64,000 nucleotides of DNA, taken from positions 452,331-516,330 of the forward strand of contig CH003099.1 in the NCBI GenBank assembly GCA_000149265.1, given 5' to 3'. Positions 61,902 to 64,000 of this stretch are shown in pieces (position 1 is the stretch's first letter; the number at the start of each line of letters is the position of its first letter). The notes under the pieces are model-generated. The model searched no databases. It was not told the DNA's origin and was given only the letters and a program-made list of their open reading frames with translations. The DNA comes from Ciona savignyi (Eukaryota; Chordata; Ascidiacea; Phlebobranchia; Cionidae). A program made the position numbers and the translations under genes.

Positions 61902-63056
61902 CTATGAAACTACGGCAATACGTTCGATCAAACTTGGCACCGTATAGGTTCTATACACAGACCGTGTAACTCGACGTGGAATTGGCGGTGGCGTCGTTGC
62001 CTGTTGTGGAACAGGTGGAGGATACGCCACGCGTGGGGGAATGGGTGGTGCTACAGGCGATTCGTTTTGGGCAGTACGATCTCTTATATTATTATGCTTA
62101 AATTGCACCGACGCTTTGCAAACTGGAAGAACAGCCGTAGCTAATTTATTAACCTCTGCAGCGTTTGTACAAACGGACTTAACTATAGGAAACGACTCCG
62201 GACAATTCGACGCACTTATACGGCAAGTCTCACCATTTTCTACATAAGGAACAACCCTGGAGAGCGAAGGACGAAAACTGGCGTTATAATTGCGGGCACA
62301 TATTCCATATACAAAAGCTAGGTTGCGCTTGGTTTGGAAACGTATGTCAGACACACGTTTATAAGTAGGGACTTTAACAAGACGACAATTTCGCGCATCT
62401 ACTTTAAAACCAAAATACTGCAAGAAATCCCTACCAATTACAGGATGCAGTACATTTCCAACGCGAAAACTCCAACGAAATTTACCGACGCCATTAAAAC
62501 TTATAAAAACAGTTTCTTTACCAGACACTTTGATATTAGTGTCATTCAACGTAGATGGACAATTTCCGGAGTTATATAATGACTTTACATTATCCATTGG
62601 AGGTAGAACAGAACATTCCTCACTTTTATCCTCAAAATAGCGCGTACCAGTCTTATAGTCCGCAACAAAAAAGAACGATCCAGGAGGAGCGGATTTCGAC
62701 AATCGTTTCGAAAACGGTCTATTAAAGCGTTTACGCTTACGATTGTTTACCTTTCGGACTTTTCGACGACCATTTATGCCAGAGTGGCAACGAAAGCGTG
62801 ACTTAAACGGCGCGTCAACTTTAACCTCACAAGACAGACGAAAATTAGACATATACGCGCCTGATTTACTGCTTAGTCGGTTGCTGTATGGACGTATAGG
62901 GTCATATGACAAAATATCGCAAGCGCCACTAACCATTTTCGGAGACGGTGTTCGTGCACTTGTGAATGATGTCGGTTTGTTCTTTCTGTCTGCAAACCTG
63001 TAAAATGAGACACCGCTATTATGCATCATTGTAGTATCCAAGTATTTAATAACCAA
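61902..63056 (-). CDS. 384-residue ORF of LTR element with retropepsin-like region
   Basis: Intact ORF. Residues about 85-120 are very basic (GRRKVRKVNNRKRKRFNRPF), fitting nucleic-acid binding. Residues about 140-240 resemble a Ty3-type aspartic protease. The flap-distal end HPVIGRDFLQYFGFKVDARN matches the usual I(L/I)G-x-DFL pattern. Before SVLPP, where DTG or DSG is expected, the text is DKSEEC, so the catalytic triad appears lost. The C-terminus is Pro-rich (PPIPPRVAYPPPVPQ). An acceptor (TTTTACAG|GTTTG, exon from 62997) lies within the ORF near its start, so translation may begin in a spliced upstream exon instead of at 63056. No reverse transcriptase motif was found. Confidence 0.65.
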   Translation of the reverse strand: MVIKYLDTTMMHNSGVSFYRFADRKNKPTSFTSARTPSPKMVSGACDILSYDPIRPYSNRLSSKSGAYMSNFRLSCEVKVDAPFKSRFRCHSGINGRRKVRKVNNRKRKRFNRPFSKRLSKSAPPGSFFFVADYKTGTRYFEDKSEECSVLPPMDNVKSLYNSGNCPSTLNDTNIKVSGKETVFISFNGVGKFRWSFRVGNVLHPVIGRDFLQYFGFKVDARNCRLVKVPTYKRVSDIRFQTKRNLAFVYGICARNYNASFRPSLSRVVPYVENGETCRISASNCPESFPIVKSVCTNAAEVNKLATAVLPVCKASVQFKHNNIRDRTAQNESPVAPPIPPRVAYPPPVPQQATTPPPIPRRVTRSVYRTYTVPSLIERIAVVS

Positions 63057-63563
63057 CCTAGGACTACGAATTTTTTGGAAGTCAAATAAAATTAACCAGG
63101 TGGCTCTGGATTGCAGTTATCAAGAACACACAATTACCTAGCAATTAGTATTTGAAATAGGCAGAAACAAAAAAAATTAAAAAAACTAAAAACTATTATT
63201 AAAATGATTTAAAAAAACAAACAAAAATAAACTCCTGATCGTAAAAGATTTTTTCTTTCTTCGTTCGTCAGGATTTCCACGGCGAATCTTCACTTAGGCT
63301 GTAGAAAACGACTTCTTCTGGTTGTTCACGCAGATTCCTGTCGAGGTCTTGGCTCAATCGGGTGATTTAGACAGTTCTTAATCTTGAATAATATATGTCG
63401 CTGACTTCAGTTGATGATGACAAAACACTTCAGGCGGTTTCTTCTATAAACAGTTCTAGGCGGTAACTTCAAGTTTCTTTCTCTATAAGCGGGTTTTTTA
63501 GTTCTTTTACAACTTCGAAATGAAGCTTCTTCGTTTACACACTTTTCTTCGGTAAGGTTGCGC

Positions 63564-63587
63564 GTTCATATCACGTCGGGTGCAACA
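63564..63587 (-). promoter_or_regulatory. tRNA primer-binding site of the LTR element
   Basis: The plus strand GTTCATATCACGTCGGGTGC and four more bases directly abut the LTR. It reads like a tRNA T-arm and 3' acceptor stem, so the element-sense strand is complementary to a tRNA 3' end. Confidence 0.6.
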
Positions 63588-64000
63588 ATTTAGCACCCCT
63601 ACTTTTCTTTTATGCTTCTTATCGGGGCAAGCGCATTTGGCCGCTTGTTGCTAAACCAAAAGGTCACTTTAGGCTGTCCTTTCCAGTTTGTAAAGTCGGT
63701 GCTTGTCTTAGTCTGACTCCAGTAACTTACAGCATATAATTCAGACAATAGACTATAGACTCACGGTAATATTTTATTCTGTAAGCTGCATTCTATTACT
63801 TAGAATGCAGCGCATATAACGCGATTGGTGGCAATATTTTGTACGTTTACATACACGGCAATATATAGCAAAGTGGGGAGACATTTCGATGCCCATTTTA
63901 ATTGGGATAATCACTGGCGTTTTAAGTACAAAAGGCGGTGTAGTTGTCGTAAATACGATGCAAATGACATGTTAGATATACGTCGTTCACAAACGGGTTC
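63588..64000 (-). repeat. 5' LTR, truncated by window edge
   Basis: Starts ATTTAGCACCCCTACTTTTC and runs to the end of the window, matching 60925-61337 except at two bases. Confidence 0.9.

Larger units (their letters stand above)
60925..64000 (-). mobile_element. Young short LTR retroelement (right LTR cut by window edge)
   Basis: Direct repeats at 60925-61405 and from 63588 to the edge bracket 2.2 kb. In element sense (minus): 5' LTR, tRNA primer site, a 384-codon ORF, a short terminal exon, polypurine tract GGAAAAAGGGAGATA, 3' LTR starting TGTGG. Over the 413 comparable bases the LTRs differ at two sites only (61227/63890 and 61296/63959), both C/T at CpG. I see no reverse transcriptase, RNase H or integrase, so it must depend on another element. 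Confidence 0.85.

Overview
The window is eukaryotic nuclear DNA. It is AT-rich, its genes have short spliced exons, and its introns are full of small tRNA-derived repeats. I read it as an invertebrate deuterostome, most likely an ascidian of the Ciona type. The reasons are a secreted precursor with peptides ending in YFV between KK sites (like the Ciona YFV/L peptides), chordate-type genes with introns of a few hundred bases, and a heavy load of short SINEs. The species is inference; the gene identities rest on exon-by-exon translation with matching splice phases.

Left part (minus strand). Positions 272-9328 hold eleven exons of the N-terminal half of transportin-3 (TNPO3), which runs off the left edge. 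Positions 11249-12310 hold a two-exon neuropeptide-type precursor. Positions 16145-24260 hold a complete eight-exon SH3BP5 (Rab11 exchange factor family), with one GC-AG intron and a proline-rich last exon.

Middle part (plus strand). Positions 29638-37225 hold an eleven-exon gene for a single-pass membrane protein: signal peptide, pentraxin/LamG-like domain, zona pellucida (ZP) domain, basic cleavage-like site, transmembrane helix, Ser-rich tail. One exon (34794-34896) is one base short for its flanking phases. Positions 39011-42892 hold LRRC51 in six exons; a SINE insertion has duplicated the splice acceptor of its fourth exon.

Right part (minus strand). Positions 45525-46097 hold a solitary intronless histone H1. 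Positions 56902-60746 hold an eight-exon MULE-transposase/SWIM gene whose phases all agree but which carries one in-frame TGA. From 60925 to the right edge lies a young, short LTR retroelement. Its LTRs differ at 2 of about 413 positions. It carries a 384-codon ORF with a retropepsin-like C-terminal motif and no visible reverse transcriptase.

Repeats dominate the rest: SINE-1 (about 105 bp, Ser/Leu-tRNA-like head), SINE-2 (about 290 bp, tRNA-like head plus a CTTGGGCAAG core), a GGGAAA-ended MITE of about 180-210 bp, hAT-type non-autonomous elements, a 620-bp foldback element, and intronic minisatellites. The palindrome TGACGTCA occurs at least 18 times. The genes do not form a pathway; they are unlinked single genes as expected in an animal genome. 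The most unusual items are the pentraxin-ZP membrane protein, the peptide precursor, the MULE-SWIM gene and the protease-only LTR element.
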